From NCBI RefSeq assembly GCF_004339805.1, contig NZ_SLUI01000016.1, forward strand, positions 1 through 64,000: 64,000 nt of DNA. The letters run 5' to 3'. The notes below the pieces were generated by a model. The model saw only the letters and a list, made by a program, of their open reading frames with translations. It had not been told where the DNA came from and made no database searches. Source of the DNA: Anaerospora hongkongensis (GTDB taxonomy: Bacteria > Bacillota > Negativicutes > Sporomusales > DSM-15969). This document shows, piece by piece, positions 27,152 to 36,803 of this stretch. How positions within the stretch are numbered: the first letter of the stretch is position 1; the number at the start of each line of letters is the position of its first letter. A program made the translations under genes and the position numbers.

Positions 27152-27430
27152 CTACTATCCGCCGCTGGGTCACAGCGATTTCATCATATTGATGACAGAA
27201 CAAGCTTATTCATGAAAAACCTCCCAAAGTATCAGAACTTCAATATCGGATTCAATTTACTCAATTCTATGATTTTTAGGTCGCAGTTTACCCTTTTATT
27301 GCGATTGCGGTTGTTATACAAGATTTTTTTTAGAATAATTAGGTATTTTTAGTAAAATATGTTTATATTTCCATTCTTTTGTGCATACTTTTATTAGGAA
27401 AACATCAAATACGTTAAGGAGTGAATAACC

Positions 27431-27775
27431 TTGGGATTCTCATTCTCTTTATTTGAACCAAAAAAAGAACGGCTGACCAAAAATGACCAGCCTCAAATCG
27501 AAGTTCGCACCAACGGCCGTATTGTTTTTAACAAAAAGGCTACTGAACTATTAAATCCTCATCAGTTTTGCATGTTAGGCTATGATCCAAATGAAGCTGC
27601 CCTTGGCATTATGCCGATAAATGAAAAAAACGTAAATGCTTTCCCGATTCGCTATGCTTCTAAAGGAGCATATATCGGCGCCAAGAAATTTTTTAAGCAT
27701 TTTGGCATTTTACCTGCGCAATTAGTTCGTGATATGCCTTTTCAGGATGACCGCTTTATCGGTATAAAACTATAA
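27431..27775 (+). CDS. Hypothetical protein, 114 aa
   Basis: Soluble basic protein, family not recognised. It contains a compact alpha/beta stretch (IEVRTNGRIVFNKKATELLN and FCMLGYDPNEAALGI), which looks like a small beta-barrel or AbrB-like fold, but I cannot confirm it. The C-terminal third is basic and aromatic (GAKKFFKHFGI). The start is TTG 27431 with a good AAGGAGTG site. Single-gene unit with a terminator at 27788-27816. Confidence 0.65.
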   Translation: MGFSFSLFEPKKERLTKNDQPQIEVRTNGRIVFNKKATELLNPHQFCMLGYDPNEAALGIMPINEKNVNAFPIRYASKGAYIGAKKFFKHFGILPAQLVRDMPFQDDRFIGIKL

Positions 27776-27787
27776 CAGAAAAGAAAA

Positions 27788-27816
27788 AACAAGAGCAGAT
27801 GCTTTCTGCTCTTGTT
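27788..27816. terminator. Bidirectional terminator
   Basis: 12-bp stem (27788-27799 with 27805-27816), A-run on the left and T-run on the right. It serves the convergent genes 27431-27775 and 27853-28707. Confidence 0.85.
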
Positions 27817-27852
27817 TTCCTTTTTACAAGCACGCACAGCCTGTTGTACTTG

Positions 27853-28707
27853 TTAGCGGTTACACTGTTCGTCAATCAGGCGGTCATATGCCTGTTGTAT
27901 TTTGCGGCAAAACGGTCCTACCGTTCCATTGCCTACAGGAGCACCATCAATCGTAACAACCGGCACGATTTCAGTATTGGTACCACAAACAAATGCTTCT
28001 TCTACTGTTTTTAAGAAATCAGGCGTAAAGGCCTTCTCCAATACCATAAAACCTAACTCAGGTACAATTTTTTCAATTACCAGTGTGCGGGTTACCCCTT
28101 TTAAAATGAGATTCGAAACAGGATGTGTCCACAAAACACCGTCTTTAATGACAAAGAAATTACTGCTGGTTCCTTCGGTAATCAAGCCATCACGAATCAT
28201 GACGCCTTCAAAACAGCCTGCTTCTTTAGCTTTTTGCTTGCCCAGAATATTACCCAACAGATTAATTGATTTAATATCACATCTGAGCCAGCGTTCATCA
28301 GGAATAAGAGCTACTTTTGCACCATCAGCCTTTAATGCCGTTAGTGCAGTTGTCGGACGGATAGACATCGTCAGGCGGGGAATTACCTGTTCCGGAAAGC
28401 CGTGCGCCCGCGGCGAGACACCCCGGGTAATTTGCAGGTAAATAGCCCCTTCCATTATACCGCTTTCCTTAATAAGCAGCTCATGAAAGCCAGCCAGTTC
28501 TTCAAAGGAATAAGTTGCAGGAATCCGCAATTCCCGCAATGACCGGTACAATCGCTCCATATGTGCCTCAAGAGCAAAACATTGTCCCTTATATACACGG
28601 GTAACCTCATAGACACCATCCCCAAATTGGTGTCCCCGATCCTCCATTGGCAGAATGTTTTCAGTTAAATCGATAATTTTACCATCTAATAAACCTAATG
28701 GCTGCAT
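27853..28707 (-). CDS. D-amino acid aminotransferase (class IV)
   Basis: PLP enzyme of the class IV fold that interconverts D-alanine, D-glutamate and other D-amino acids for cell-wall synthesis. 284 aa. Features: GDGVYEVTRVYKG at the N-terminus, RWLRCDIKSINLLGN containing the PLP-binding Lys, TEGTSSNFFVIKDG, and CGTNTEIVPVVTIDG. The RWLRCDIKS context is the mark of D-amino acid rather than branched-chain transaminases. I place the start at ATG 28707 behind AGGAGGCG; the longer frame to 28878 would add an unrelated hydrophobic N-terminus and overlap the divergent gene. Confidence 0.88.
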   Translation of the reverse strand: MQPLGLLDGKIIDLTENILPMEDRGHQFGDGVYEVTRVYKGQCFALEAHMERLYRSLRELRIPATYSFEELAGFHELLIKESGIMEGAIYLQITRGVSPRAHGFPEQVIPRLTMSIRPTTALTALKADGAKVALIPDERWLRCDIKSINLLGNILGKQKAKEAGCFEGVMIRDGLITEGTSSNFFVIKDGVLWTHPVSNLILKGVTRTLVIEKIVPELGFMVLEKAFTPDFLKTVEEAFVCGTNTEIVPVVTIDGAPVGNGTVGPFCRKIQQAYDRLIDEQCNR

Positions 28708-28866
28708 GCTGACGCCTCCTAAATTTGGTATGTATATAACTAATTTCACCTTTTTCTTGTAGATTCCTGCAAATGGTATGGGGCAGGAAAAAGCAGAAGC
28801 TAAAGAGAAAACAAGAAAGATCTCTCTTAAAAACGCGAACTTTATCAGGAAAGGGTAAGAAGCTTC

Positions 28867-29985
28867 ATGTCCAAACAACGCATTCTTTCAATTGAGTACA
28901 TTCGTGGTCTTTCTATGCTAGGGGTAATTGGCATCCATACCGGCGCCTATTCTCTCACCAATCCTAATGTCAATATCCACCTTTTCGCTTTATTGGAAAT
29001 TTTTACTCGCTTCAGTGTACCGATCTTTTTCTTTGTATCTGCCTTCGGACTATTTCTTCATCACAATTTAGAAGCACCATTTCATTATACAAATTTTATG
29101 AAACGGCGATGCCGGGCGGTATTTATTCCGTATGTAGTCTGGTCAATCCTTTACTTGGTGCATTATACCTTGATAAGCGGCGACAGTTCCCCCTGGCTGC
29201 CCGGCATTTTCATTAAGTATCTGTTGTTTGGGTTAGCTTCTTATCAGCTGTATTTTTTAGTTATTCTTCTTTGGTTTTATAGCCTTATGCCGCTATGGCG
29301 GATTATCGTTAAAAAGATAGCGACAGCACCATTATTTTACTTAACTGTCCTTCTAGTTCTGCAGATTGTTGTTAATTACTATTCCAGTTATCTACTCGAA
29401 GCCAACTTTGCTAATCGTTATTTGAATCTGCTCATCCAACACCGCTTAAGCTACTGGATTATCCATTATGTTTTCATTTTTCTCTTCGGAGCAGTTTGCG
29501 CGCTCCATTATGAGCAATTCATTCATAAACTAAAAAAATATCGAATACCGGTGAGTTTGTTTTTTAGTATTGCTTTGGCGGGTATGCTAGGGTCTTATTA
29601 TTACCTCTTACTGATTAAGCACTACTCACCGGAGGCAGCTGTTAATACCATTCATCAGTTAAGCCCCATTGGTGTATTATATACCCTGGCAACTACCTTG
29701 TTTCTGTTGGTACTGTTCCAGTTCTATCGCCTTACTCCCTTCCTCAAGGTACTCCTACTGTTAGGCGAACGTTCCTATGCAGTATATCTCGTTCATCCCT
29801 TTGTTATGTATTACTTAATTGACTTGATCAACAGCCAGGCTATCCCCATGACGGTACCGGTTGTGCTCGCATTTTATTTGTCTACGGTTGCAATCAGCCT
29901 GTTAATCAGTTGGTTGATCCATTACAGCAGCCGCTTTTACCCCACAGTTGGCATTTTACTTACAGGCAGTGCCGCTAAAAAATAG
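28867..29985 (+). CDS. Membrane acyltransferase, family 3
   Basis: Integral membrane O-acyltransferase of the AT3 (OafA/WecH-like) family, 372 aa with about ten helices. These enzymes move acetyl or other acyl groups onto surface sugars, peptidoglycan or antibiotics. The N-terminal motif SIEYIRGLSMLGVIGIHTG contains the family's Arg and His pair, and FSVPIFFFVSAFGLFL follows as usual. ATG 28867. It is divergent from the D-amino acid aminotransferase gene, and no polysaccharide genes are near. The acceptor cannot be told. Confidence 0.82.
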   Translation: MSKQRILSIEYIRGLSMLGVIGIHTGAYSLTNPNVNIHLFALLEIFTRFSVPIFFFVSAFGLFLHHNLEAPFHYTNFMKRRCRAVFIPYVVWSILYLVHYTLISGDSSPWLPGIFIKYLLFGLASYQLYFLVILLWFYSLMPLWRIIVKKIATAPLFYLTVLLVLQIVVNYYSSYLLEANFANRYLNLLIQHRLSYWIIHYVFIFLFGAVCALHYEQFIHKLKKYRIPVSLFFSIALAGMLGSYYYLLLIKHYSPEAAVNTIHQLSPIGVLYTLATTLFLLVLFQFYRLTPFLKVLLLLGERSYAVYLVHPFVMYYLIDLINSQAIPMTVPVVLAFYLSTVAISLLISWLIHYSSRFYPTVGILLTGSAAKK

Positions 29986-30005
29986 TACTAATATGCAACA
30001 ATAAT

Positions 30006-30037
30006 AAAACGACTTGGGTTATCACCCAAGTCGTTTT
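30006..30037. terminator. Bidirectional terminator
   Basis: Perfect 14-bp stem (30006-30019 with 30024-30037), tetraloop, A-run and T-run at opposite ends. Between the convergent genes at 28867 and 30047. Confidence 0.9.
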
Positions 30038-30046
30038 ATTATTGCC

Positions 30047-31450
30047 TTATTTTAATTGGAGGCAATCATCAAGCATAAAGGCAAGCTTTGCCTTATCCCC
30101 TTGCGAAAAACCACTTAACTGTTGATTCGTCAACCCAGGAAGTTCTAAGCGGCGAGCTTTGCGCCTGGAGGTCTGCATCCAAAAAGAAAGCAGCAGTTGA
30201 CAGAATTTGCAGGCAGCCTTTCCATATTGGCCGGCTGCCACAGGATGCTCCTGCCAGAGCTGGAGGAATTCAACAATAATTTCACCGGTTGTTACCGTCA
30301 TACGCTGGCGGGCAAGCATTTCAAAGGCAACCAGCATTTCTCTAACGAGGATATGTAATGCCTGCGGCCGAAATCCCTCACCCGTACTTTCGGCAAGATT
30401 CAGTTCTGTTTGCAGCAAACGTCGTCCCGTATCTGCCAAAGGCAGAACAATGGGAAAAGCCTCAGGAAATGTGTATCTGGTAAGTACCATAGCGGCCACT
30501 TGTACGATTTTCCGCACCGTTCGCCGGAAAAAAACCGCATCTTCCGTATGAACGGCCACAAGCAGTATGCGGCTAACAATCCGTGGTCCCAAAACGCTGT
30601 TCGGGTTTAGGCAGGCATTGCCTGCAAGCTCAATCCATCCTTCGGCCAATTCCCGCAAAGCCTGGCTGTGTATCAGCCGGTTATCTACTAATGATTGTGT
30701 TAGTTCATCTAAAATCTGCAGTTGAAGGAAGTCGTCCCCCTTCATAATACGATGCATCCAGGAAACCAGGCATTGTACTGCTTCCGCCCCAAGGTCCTGA
30801 TCCTTGCCAATGGCAGACCAGGCATTCAGCCGATTGGCAAGCTCTCGAAACAATGCCTCATCATGCCGGCGAATAGCCAGTATTCCTAAAAAACGAATAG
30901 CTCTAAAAGTAGCATTCATAACGGCCTGATTGTTAAGACAGTCAGGCCGTTCTAAAACGGAAAACACAAGTTCGGCTACTCTTGCTGCTAAAAAATTTTG
31001 TTTATCTTTCATCGCTGTAGCTGCAATCATTAGCAAAGGGTTAATAACCCCGGGCAAAACCTGAGGCTCACAGCGTTTTACAAGCGTTCGGAAAACATCC
31101 AGCAGCTGACCTGCCACATCAGGCTGTTTTGCTTTTATCGCCGCAACAATAATCGCCATCAGGCGCAGAGGCTCACCACTTCTGCCCAGGCCAACACCTA
31201 CGGCTAACTTCAAGGTATCAATTACCTGATAAACAACTGTTGTTTTCTGCGCAGCCATCCCTCGATGAATCAGCGTATACATTTGACGAAACAGAACAGC
31301 GACTGCCTTTTTATCAGGCTGCCTTTTTTTAGCCAGTCGATCAGTAGCCCGCTGTATGTTTCGCAGGCGCCAACTAAAACTATTTGTCCGGTACCAGTAT
31401 ACTCCGGCGGCAAGCGTCATGAAACTGATAACTATAATAGCAATTGGCAC
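30047..31450 (-). CDS. Membrane-anchored helical-repeat protein of unknown function, 467 aa
   Basis: One N-terminal membrane helix (about residues 3-19, IAIIVISFMTLAAGVYW), then a long region of amphipathic helices in rough repeats, an ARM/HEAT-like alpha solenoid by appearance. It is rich in Leu, Ala and Arg with a basic C-terminal stretch (SRRKARRLELPG). No catalytic motif is seen and I do not recognise a family. GTG 31450 lies eight bases after GGAGG. It begins 29 bases after pyruvate kinase ends on the same strand, so the two are probably co-transcribed. Confidence 0.75.
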   Translation of the reverse strand: MPIAIIVISFMTLAAGVYWYRTNSFSWRLRNIQRATDRLAKKRQPDKKAVAVLFRQMYTLIHRGMAAQKTTVVYQVIDTLKLAVGVGLGRSGEPLRLMAIIVAAIKAKQPDVAGQLLDVFRTLVKRCEPQVLPGVINPLLMIAATAMKDKQNFLAARVAELVFSVLERPDCLNNQAVMNATFRAIRFLGILAIRRHDEALFRELANRLNAWSAIGKDQDLGAEAVQCLVSWMHRIMKGDDFLQLQILDELTQSLVDNRLIHSQALRELAEGWIELAGNACLNPNSVLGPRIVSRILLVAVHTEDAVFFRRTVRKIVQVAAMVLTRYTFPEAFPIVLPLADTGRRLLQTELNLAESTGEGFRPQALHILVREMLVAFEMLARQRMTVTTGEIIVEFLQLWQEHPVAAGQYGKAACKFCQLLLSFWMQTSRRKARRLELPGLTNQQLSGFSQGDKAKLAFMLDDCLQLK

Positions 31451-31479
31451 CGCAGCAGCCTCCAGTTCTAACCATTTAC

Positions 31480-33234
31480 TTACCTGGCGTTAATATGCCC
31501 CTGATAAACGACTCCCCGCGAGGCGTCAACAGTAACTGCCGCACCATCGCTAAGACAGGTTGTCGCACCTTCAGCGCCAACAAGAACAGGAATCCCAAAG
31601 CTAATACCGATAATTGCGGCATGAGAGGTATAACCACCTTCCTCTGCAACAATTGCCGCTGCTTTCGCAGCATAGGGAGCTATTTCTTCATCAACGCCGG
31701 ATACTACCAAAATATCACCAGCGGTAAATTTAGATTTTACGTCTTGAACAGACCTGGCTATACAGACATTCCCTGTGGCTACCCGTTGTCCAACGCCTGC
31801 GCCGCGCAACAGGATATTTCCTACTACGTGAACCCGGATCATATTCGTAGTTCCTGCTGTACCGACCGGAACACCTGCTGTTACAACAACCAAGTCACCA
31901 TCTTTAACAATCCCGGAAGCCAGTGCTCCCACTACGGAATTACTGACTAATTCGTCCGAGTTTTTTGAACCGGCACCGGCTACAGGACAAACCCCCCAAT
32001 TCAGAAGCATCCGCCGCAAGGTCTTGGCATTGGGCGAAACAGCTACAATTGCTGCCTGAGGACGGTATTTGGATACCATACGCGCCGTATAGCCCGATTC
32101 AGTTGCTGTAACAATCGCAGCTGCTCCCAGTTCATGGGCAATCTGCACCGTGGCATGACTGATAGCATCAGTCGTACTAAGCTGCAAGAGAACACCCTTG
32201 GACGTAAGCAGTGTACTATACGATAACGCTTCTTCAGTTCTAACGGCAATCCTGGCCATAGTCTGTACCGCTTCTACCGGATAACAGCCTGACGCAGTTT
32301 CACCGCTTAGCATAATAACATCGGTGCCATCCATAATGGCATTTGCAACATCACTGGCCTCAGCGCGTGTCGGACGGGGATTAGTGACCATTGATTCCAG
32401 CATCTGCGTGGCAGTAATAACTGGTTTTCCGGCCTTATTACACTTTTCAATCAGCATTTTTTGCACAAGCGGTACTTCTTCGGCCGGTATTTCCACACCC
32501 AAATCACCGCGGGCAACCATAATGCCATCGGCAACCTCTAGAATTTCATCAATGTTTTTTACGCCTTCAGCATTTTCTATCTTCGGTATAATATCCATAT
32601 CGGAACCGGCATCTTCCAACACTTTCCGGATAGCCAATACATCTGCGGCACGCTGTATGAAAGAAGCTGCCACAAAATCCATATCCTGCTCTACACCGAA
32701 TAAAATATCGGCTATATCCTGTTCGGATAACGGCGGAAGTTTAACAGCAACTCCCGGCACGGCGACTCTCTTCCTGTCGCTGATTGGCCCGCTGTTAAGA
32801 ACAGTAGTAATAATATCCTGTCCTTCTACTCGCTCTACATTGAGGCAGATTAACCCGTCAGATAATAAGATAGTATCCCCGGCAGCGACCTCTTCCGGCA
32901 AAAGCTTATGATTGACCGAAACAATTTCCTTCGTTCCCGCAATATCACGGGCAGTCAAAATAAAAGTATCTCCTGCCGCCAATTGAACTTTTCCTTCGGC
33001 AAAAGTCCCCAGACGCATTTCTGGTCCCTTCGTATCCAGCATCAAGGCTACCGGCCTTTTGGTCTTTGCAGCAGCAGCTCGTACAAGTGCAATCCGTTTG
33101 GCATGATCACTATGACTTCCATGCGAGAAATTAAACCGAGCTACATTCATTCCCGAATTGAGCATTTGCTCCAGTACTCCCGGTTGGTCAGTACTGGGGC
33201 CGACAGTGCAAATAATCTTCGTCTTCTTGATCAC
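31480..33234 (-). CDS. pyk: Pyruvate kinase with C-terminal PEP-utiliser domain
   Basis: Makes pyruvate and ATP from PEP and ADP. 584 aa, longer than the usual 470 because of a C-terminal phosphohistidine-like PEP-utiliser domain (about 480-584; EEGGYTSHAAIIGISFGIPVLVGAE), as in Bacillus. The catalytic part has KIICTVGPSTD, FNFSHGSH, LDTKGPEMR and the MVARGDLGVEIP signature, with active-site Lys in IIPKIENAEG. ATG 33234. A 65-aa DUF2007 gene lies just upstream on the same strand and the helical-repeat gene just downstream. Confidence 0.97.
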   Translation of the reverse strand: MIKKTKIICTVGPSTDQPGVLEQMLNSGMNVARFNFSHGSHSDHAKRIALVRAAAAKTKRPVALMLDTKGPEMRLGTFAEGKVQLAAGDTFILTARDIAGTKEIVSVNHKLLPEEVAAGDTILLSDGLICLNVERVEGQDIITTVLNSGPISDRKRVAVPGVAVKLPPLSEQDIADILFGVEQDMDFVAASFIQRAADVLAIRKVLEDAGSDMDIIPKIENAEGVKNIDEILEVADGIMVARGDLGVEIPAEEVPLVQKMLIEKCNKAGKPVITATQMLESMVTNPRPTRAEASDVANAIMDGTDVIMLSGETASGCYPVEAVQTMARIAVRTEEALSYSTLLTSKGVLLQLSTTDAISHATVQIAHELGAAAIVTATESGYTARMVSKYRPQAAIVAVSPNAKTLRRMLLNWGVCPVAGAGSKNSDELVSNSVVGALASGIVKDGDLVVVTAGVPVGTAGTTNMIRVHVVGNILLRGAGVGQRVATGNVCIARSVQDVKSKFTAGDILVVSGVDEEIAPYAAKAAAIVAEEGGYTSHAAIIGISFGIPVLVGAEGATTCLSDGAAVTVDASRGVVYQGHINAR

Positions 33235-33263
33235 ACAAACACTCCTTTTACTGGTGCTTACCT

Positions 33264-33461
33264 CTATTTTACTGCATGCTGGCAGAGAATAGCATGCGCT
33301 TCATCTGCTTCTGACTCCAAAACCAAAATTTCATGAATGCCGTCACCAAGCATGGATATTCCTGCAGGGCGGGTATTTGCCAAAATTCCTTCGCTGCCAA
33401 GTAAGTTTTTCAGCATTTCCGCCTGAGATCGATTAGATGCAATATATACTACAGTCCACAT
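33264..33461 (-). CDS. DUF2007-type small protein, 65 aa
   Basis: A short ferredoxin-like alpha/beta protein. MWTVVYIASNRSQAEMLKNL followed by LGSEGILANTRP is the standard DUF2007 pattern (putative signal-transducing small domain). The C-terminal half ends with AHAILCQHAVK. Start ATG 33461 with AGGAGG upstream. It lies between the sigma-54 activator and pyk on the same strand, so it may be expressed with pyk. The molecular function is not known. Confidence 0.75.
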   Translation of the reverse strand: MWTVVYIASNRSQAEMLKNLLGSEGILANTRPAGISMLGDGIHEILVLESEADEAHAILCQHAVK

Positions 33462-33485
33462 AGTGCCTCCTGAATTGATAATATG

Positions 33486-35570
33486 CTAGGTGATATTATA
33501 TTTTTGTAACTTTTGATAAAACCCAGAGCGGTGTATACCTAGCAGTTTAGCTGCCTTGCTTTTATTGCCTCCGGCAGCTTCGAGCGCTCTATAAATTGCT
33601 TGTTTCTCCGTGTCTCCAAGGATTCCTGCAAGGTCTTTGTCAGTTTCTTCTGTTTCTTTTGGCTTGTAATGTTTTTTTAGCAGCGGTGGCAAATGTTCAG
33701 GCAGAATCAGCGTATCATCGTCCATCAAATTGACTGCTCTTTCCAGAATATTTTCCAACTCGCGCACATTACCGGGCCAATTGTACTCTGCTAATAATTG
33801 CATAACTTCTGGTGAAATTCCTTCAACGCCGTATTGAACCTGGCTGTTGATTTTTTGCAGCAATGCGGTGCAAAGCATAGGAATATCTTCTTTTCGTTCT
33901 CTAAGCGGCGGAATTAAGAGGGTGATTATATTCAAGCGATAGTACAAATCCTGGCGGAATCGTCCCTGTTCGATCATCATCTCCAGGTCCTGATTGGTCG
34001 CAGCAATTACACGAACATCTATTTTACTGGTTTTTGTGCCACCGACCCGTTCAATTTCCCGTTCCTGCAGAACACGCAGTAACTTGGCCTGCATTGCCAT
34101 CGTCATATCGCCGATTTCGTCAAGAAAAATCGTTCCGCCATTCGCCAGCTCAAATTTCCCCGGTTTCCCTCCCTTGCGGGAACCGGTAAAGGCCCCTTCC
34201 TCATAACCAAACAGTTCCGATTCGAGCAAATTTTCAGGAACAGCCGCGCAATTCACCTTGATTAACGGTCCTTGGCGGCGGGAACTGGCATTATGAATAG
34301 CATGGGCAAATAATTCCTTGCCTGTGCCGCTTTCTCCTAGAATCAATACAGTGGAATTCCCTTTTGCCGCTTTAGTAGCAATACTTTTCAGCCACAGCAT
34401 TTTTTCACTATTGCCAATAATTCGCTCTACCGTATATTTGCCTCCATGGACCTTGCGCAGTTCTTCTTTGTAATATTCCAGCTCTGACTGCAGGGTGTTC
34501 AATTTACGGGCAAGAAGCTTAAAATCTTTTAAATCTTTAAATAGTACTTTCCCGACGGCTCCCACTACTTCGCCGTCTTTAATAATGGGAATACGGCTTA
34601 CAATAACATTGTTTTCACCGATGCGCTGCAGCTCGCCAAGTTCTGCCTTGCCGGTTTGTGCCACCACATGCATTCGTGTATTGGGAATGACATCCGTAAT
34701 GTGTTTACCGATCATAACCCGGGCTTCCACTCCGAGAAATTCCCCGTACGCCTGATTCAGCATCGTAATATACCCATTCTTATCAACGACTACAATACCC
34801 TCAAAGATACTCTCTATCGCTGATTCCAGCGTACTCTTCAGACTTTTTACCGTTTCTAACTCGGCAGCAATTGCCTGTAATTCCGTAATATCCTGGAATA
34901 CGCCGACAGCACCAATTACTTTGTTATTTTTCGTAATCGGCGAGCGATTGGTTACGATTTGGCATTTTCCCAGGTACTGCTGCTGATTTAACTCTGCAAC
35001 TCCAGTCTTTAGCACGCGCTGCAACCCTGAATTCGGAATCGCTTCCTCCACATAACAGCCCAAAACTGAATCCGCACTTAGTCCCGTAATATATTCTGCT
35101 GCCGGATTAAATAACGTAATGACCCCATCCGGATTGGTCGCGATCACACCATTACAGACAGAATGAAGTACCGCCTGCATTTCATCCGCTAAAAAAACAG
35201 ATCGCTCTGATAAATACTTAACCAAGTCTGTCCTGTTAATAATACCGATGGGCTTCTTTTCACCATTAACGACCGGAAAACAGCTGTACCGGTATATTTC
35301 ATTTCTGTGCGGCAATTGATTTGCTGTCATGTTTTCCAACAGGGTAAAAACATCGACCGTCATCATCGAACGCACCGACTGGTCAGGCGTATCATTAGCC
35401 AGCGCTTTCGTAAAGTGTGATTTTGTTATTAAACCAATTAACCGGCCGTCCTCGTCAATAACCGGCGCACCATCCATAATAGCCTTACTAAAAATAACCG
35501 CAGCCTGCCGCATTGTCATATCGGGCCGAACAGTTACGACTTGCGTACTCATGATATCACGTATCCGCAT
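33486..35570 (-). CDS. Sigma-54-dependent activator with CBS and PAS sensor domains
   Basis: 694 aa enhancer-binding protein. A CBS pair (about 1-120; [20 protein letters not shown]) may bind an adenine nucleotide or CoA-type ligand. Two PAS domains follow (about 130-235, 245-355). The AAA+ domain has Walker [12 protein letters not shown], the sigma-54 contact loop GAFTGS and Walker [14 protein letters not shown] Fis-type helix-turn-helix ends the protein ([19 protein letters not shown]). No receiver domain, so it senses a small molecule rather than a kinase. It sits beside genes carrying three -24/-12 promoters and most likely controls them. Its own extended -10 promoter is at 35610-35618. 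Confidence 0.92.
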   Translation of the reverse strand: MRIRDIMSTQVVTVRPDMTMRQAAVIFSKAIMDGAPVIDEDGRLIGLITKSHFTKALANDTPDQSVRSMMTVDVFTLLENMTANQLPHRNEIYRYSCFPVVNGEKKPIGIINRTDLVKYLSERSVFLADEMQAVLHSVCNGVIATNPDGVITLFNPAAEYITGLSADSVLGCYVEEAIPNSGLQRVLKTGVAELNQQQYLGKCQIVTNRSPITKNNKVIGAVGVFQDITELQAIAAELETVKSLKSTLESAIESIFEGIVVVDKNGYITMLNQAYGEFLGVEARVMIGKHITDVIPNTRMHVVAQTGKAELGELQRIGENNVIVSRIPIIKDGEVVGAVGKVLFKDLKDFKLLARKLNTLQSELEYYKEELRKVHGGKYTVERIIGNSEKMLWLKSIATKAAKGNSTVLILGESGTGKELFAHAIHNASSRRQGPLIKVNCAAVPENLLESELFGYEEGAFTGSRKGGKPGKFELANGGTIFLDEIGDMTMAMQAKLLRVLQEREIERVGGTKTSKIDVRVIAATNQDLEMMIEQGRFRQDLYYRLNIITLLIPPLRERKEDIPMLCTALLQKINSQVQYGVEGISPEVMQLLAEYNWPGNVRELENILERAVNLMDDDTLILPEHLPPLLKKHYKPKETEETDKDLAGILGDTEKQAIYRALEAAGGNKSKAAKLLGIHRSGFYQKLQKYNIT

Positions 35571-35609
35571 AAGCGCCTCCTTTTTTCAATGCTCAACTAT
35601 CTAGACATC

Positions 35610-35618
35610 ATTATATCA
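35610..35618 (-). promoter_or_regulatory. Extended -10 promoter of the sigma-54 activator gene
   Basis: TGATATAAT (35618-35610) on the minus strand, a perfect TATAAT with the TGn extension and only a weak -35. It points to constitutive sigma-A expression of the activator. Confidence 0.5.
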
Positions 35619-35667
35619 GAATATTAACCATTTGTATTATTTTTTAGACATGAGACACGCAAAAAAA

Positions 35668-35689
35668 AACCTCGCCGGTTGGCGAGGTT
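35668..35689 (-). terminator. Terminator of the FabG-type gene
   Basis: 9-bp GC-rich stem (35668-35676 with 35681-35689), tetraloop, then a run of nine T on the minus strand. It separates the reductase gene from the activator gene. Confidence 0.9.
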
Positions 35690-35701
35690 CTGGAGCACGT
35701 C

Positions 35702-36442
35702 TTATAGTGTGCACGCTCCATCAACACTGAGAACGGTTCCGTTAATATATTTTGCATCATCAGAAGCAAGGAAGGCAAATGCTGCTGCAATTTCTTCCGG
35801 TTCGCCCAGGCGGCCGGCAGGAACTTTTACGATAATTTTATCATTTAATACTTGCTCAGGAATTTTCTTGACCATGTCAGTACCGATAAAGCCAGGAGCA
35901 ACACAGTTAAAGCGCAGGCCGTTTTTAGCCATCTCTTTGGCCCAGGATTTCGTCATTCCGATTACGCCCCACTTAGTAGCTGCATAATTGGTTTGACCCA
36001 AATTACCATAAATACCAACTACGGACGAAGTAGTTAAAACAACACCTGATTTTTGTTCCAGCAGGAACGGTAAAACAGCAGAAGTACAATTAAATACCCC
36101 TGTCAGGTTAACGGAAATAACGGCATCCCAAGTTTCCTTGGTCATTTTTTTCATCATTGCATCTTTGGTAATACCGGCATTGTTGATCAAAACATCAACG
36201 CGTCCAAATGCTTCAACAGCCTTATCTACCATAGCCTTAGTGCTATCCGGATTAGTTACGTCAACTTGAACGTATACAGCTTGAGCGCCTTTAGCCTTTA
36301 CTTCTTCTACAGTAGCAGCACCATCGGCAAAATCGGCAATAACAATTTTGGCACCTTCTTCAGCAAAACGCAAAGCGGTCGCTTTACCGATACCACCGGC
36401 ACCACCAGTAATAATCGCTACTTTGTCCTTTAAACCTCTCAT
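35702..36442 (-). CDS. FabG/PhaB-type (R)-3-hydroxyacyl (acetoacetyl-CoA) reductase
   Basis: Short-chain dehydrogenase of 246 aa with nucleotide motif TGGAGGIGKA, NNAG, catalytic Ser in TTSSVVGIYG and YAATKWG (Tyr-x3-Lys). The family interconverts 3-oxoacyl and (R)-3-hydroxyacyl thioesters. The context (CoA-transferase, thiolase, MaoC, acyl-CoA dehydrogenase, sigma-54 promoter) suggests acetoacetyl-CoA / (R)-3-hydroxybutyryl-CoA rather than the ACP substrate of fatty-acid synthesis; no fab genes are near. The start is ATG 36442 behind AGGAGG; the frame is open to 36517 but the added residues fit no SDR. It is a one-gene unit with its own -24/-12 promoter at 36546-36562. Confidence 0.88.
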   Translation of the reverse strand: MRGLKDKVAIITGGAGGIGKATALRFAEEGAKIVIADFADGAATVEEVKAKGAQAVYVQVDVTNPDSTKAMVDKAVEAFGRVDVLINNAGITKDAMMKKMTKETWDAVISVNLTGVFNCTSAVLPFLLEQKSGVVLTTSSVVGIYGNLGQTNYAATKWGVIGMTKSWAKEMAKNGLRFNCVAPGFIGTDMVKKIPEQVLNDKIIVKVPAGRLGEPEEIAAAFAFLASDDAKYINGTVLSVDGACTL

Positions 36443-36545
36443 ATCTCTTCCTCCTGCTAATAAATCAATTTCTGAACCTCTATTCTTCACAATGTCTGCC
36501 GTAACAGCTATTGCCACTCCTGGCTCAGATTCACATTTGTTAATT

Positions 36546-36562
36546 ATGCAACTATCGTGCCA
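36546..36562 (-). promoter_or_regulatory. Sigma-54 promoter of the FabG-type gene
   Basis: TGGCAC (36562-36557), 5 bp, TTGCAT (36551-36546). This matches the TGGCAC-N5-TTGCA consensus exactly, about 105 bases ahead of ATG 36442. Confidence 0.88.
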
Positions 36563-36649
36563 AACTGAAAAAATGCCACAAACCCTATATTTACGCTCTT
36601 TTTAGAAGAAATATTTCAAACAGCCTCATTTCTTTGTATAGTTTTATGT

Positions 36650-36662
36650 ACACAAGTGTCTA
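36650..36662 (-). promoter_or_regulatory. Putative enhancer (UAS) for the sigma-54 activator
   Basis: The plus strand reads ACACAAGTGTCTA (palindromic ACAC-NN-GTGT plus CTA), about 90-100 bases upstream of the -24 element. The same 13-mer, differing only at the two centre bases, recurs at 43569-43581 upstream of the other two -24/-12 promoters. Confidence 0.5.
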
Positions 36663-36701
36663 TTTTTTTAGCCAGCCGCTGCTGCAAATAACGACAAGTA
36701 A

Positions 36702-36736
36702 GCAGTATACCGATCAACATCAGAGCGGTATACTGC
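36702..36736. repeat. Inverted repeat between maoC terminator and UAS
   Basis: 11-bp perfect arms (36702-36712 with 36726-36736), 13-base loop, no T-run. It may be a backup terminator stem or a protein site. Confidence 0.5.
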
Positions 36737-36757
36737 TGCCTAAAACACTCTAAATAA

Positions 36758-36793
36758 AAAAGCCCGCGAATTCATTTGAATTCGCGGGCTTTT
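36758..36793 (-). terminator. Terminator of the acyl-CoA operon after maoC
   Basis: 17-bp near-perfect palindrome (36758-36774 with 36777-36793) with A and T tracts at the ends, directly after the maoC stop. Confidence 0.9.
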
Positions 36794-36803
36794 CTGCCCT
36801 ATT

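Noticed and set aside
28708-28878. N-terminal extension of the D-amino acid aminotransferase
   Set aside because: It would overlap the divergent acyltransferase start and adds an unrelated hydrophobic segment, while ATG 28707 has an AGGAGG site and a family-like N-terminus.
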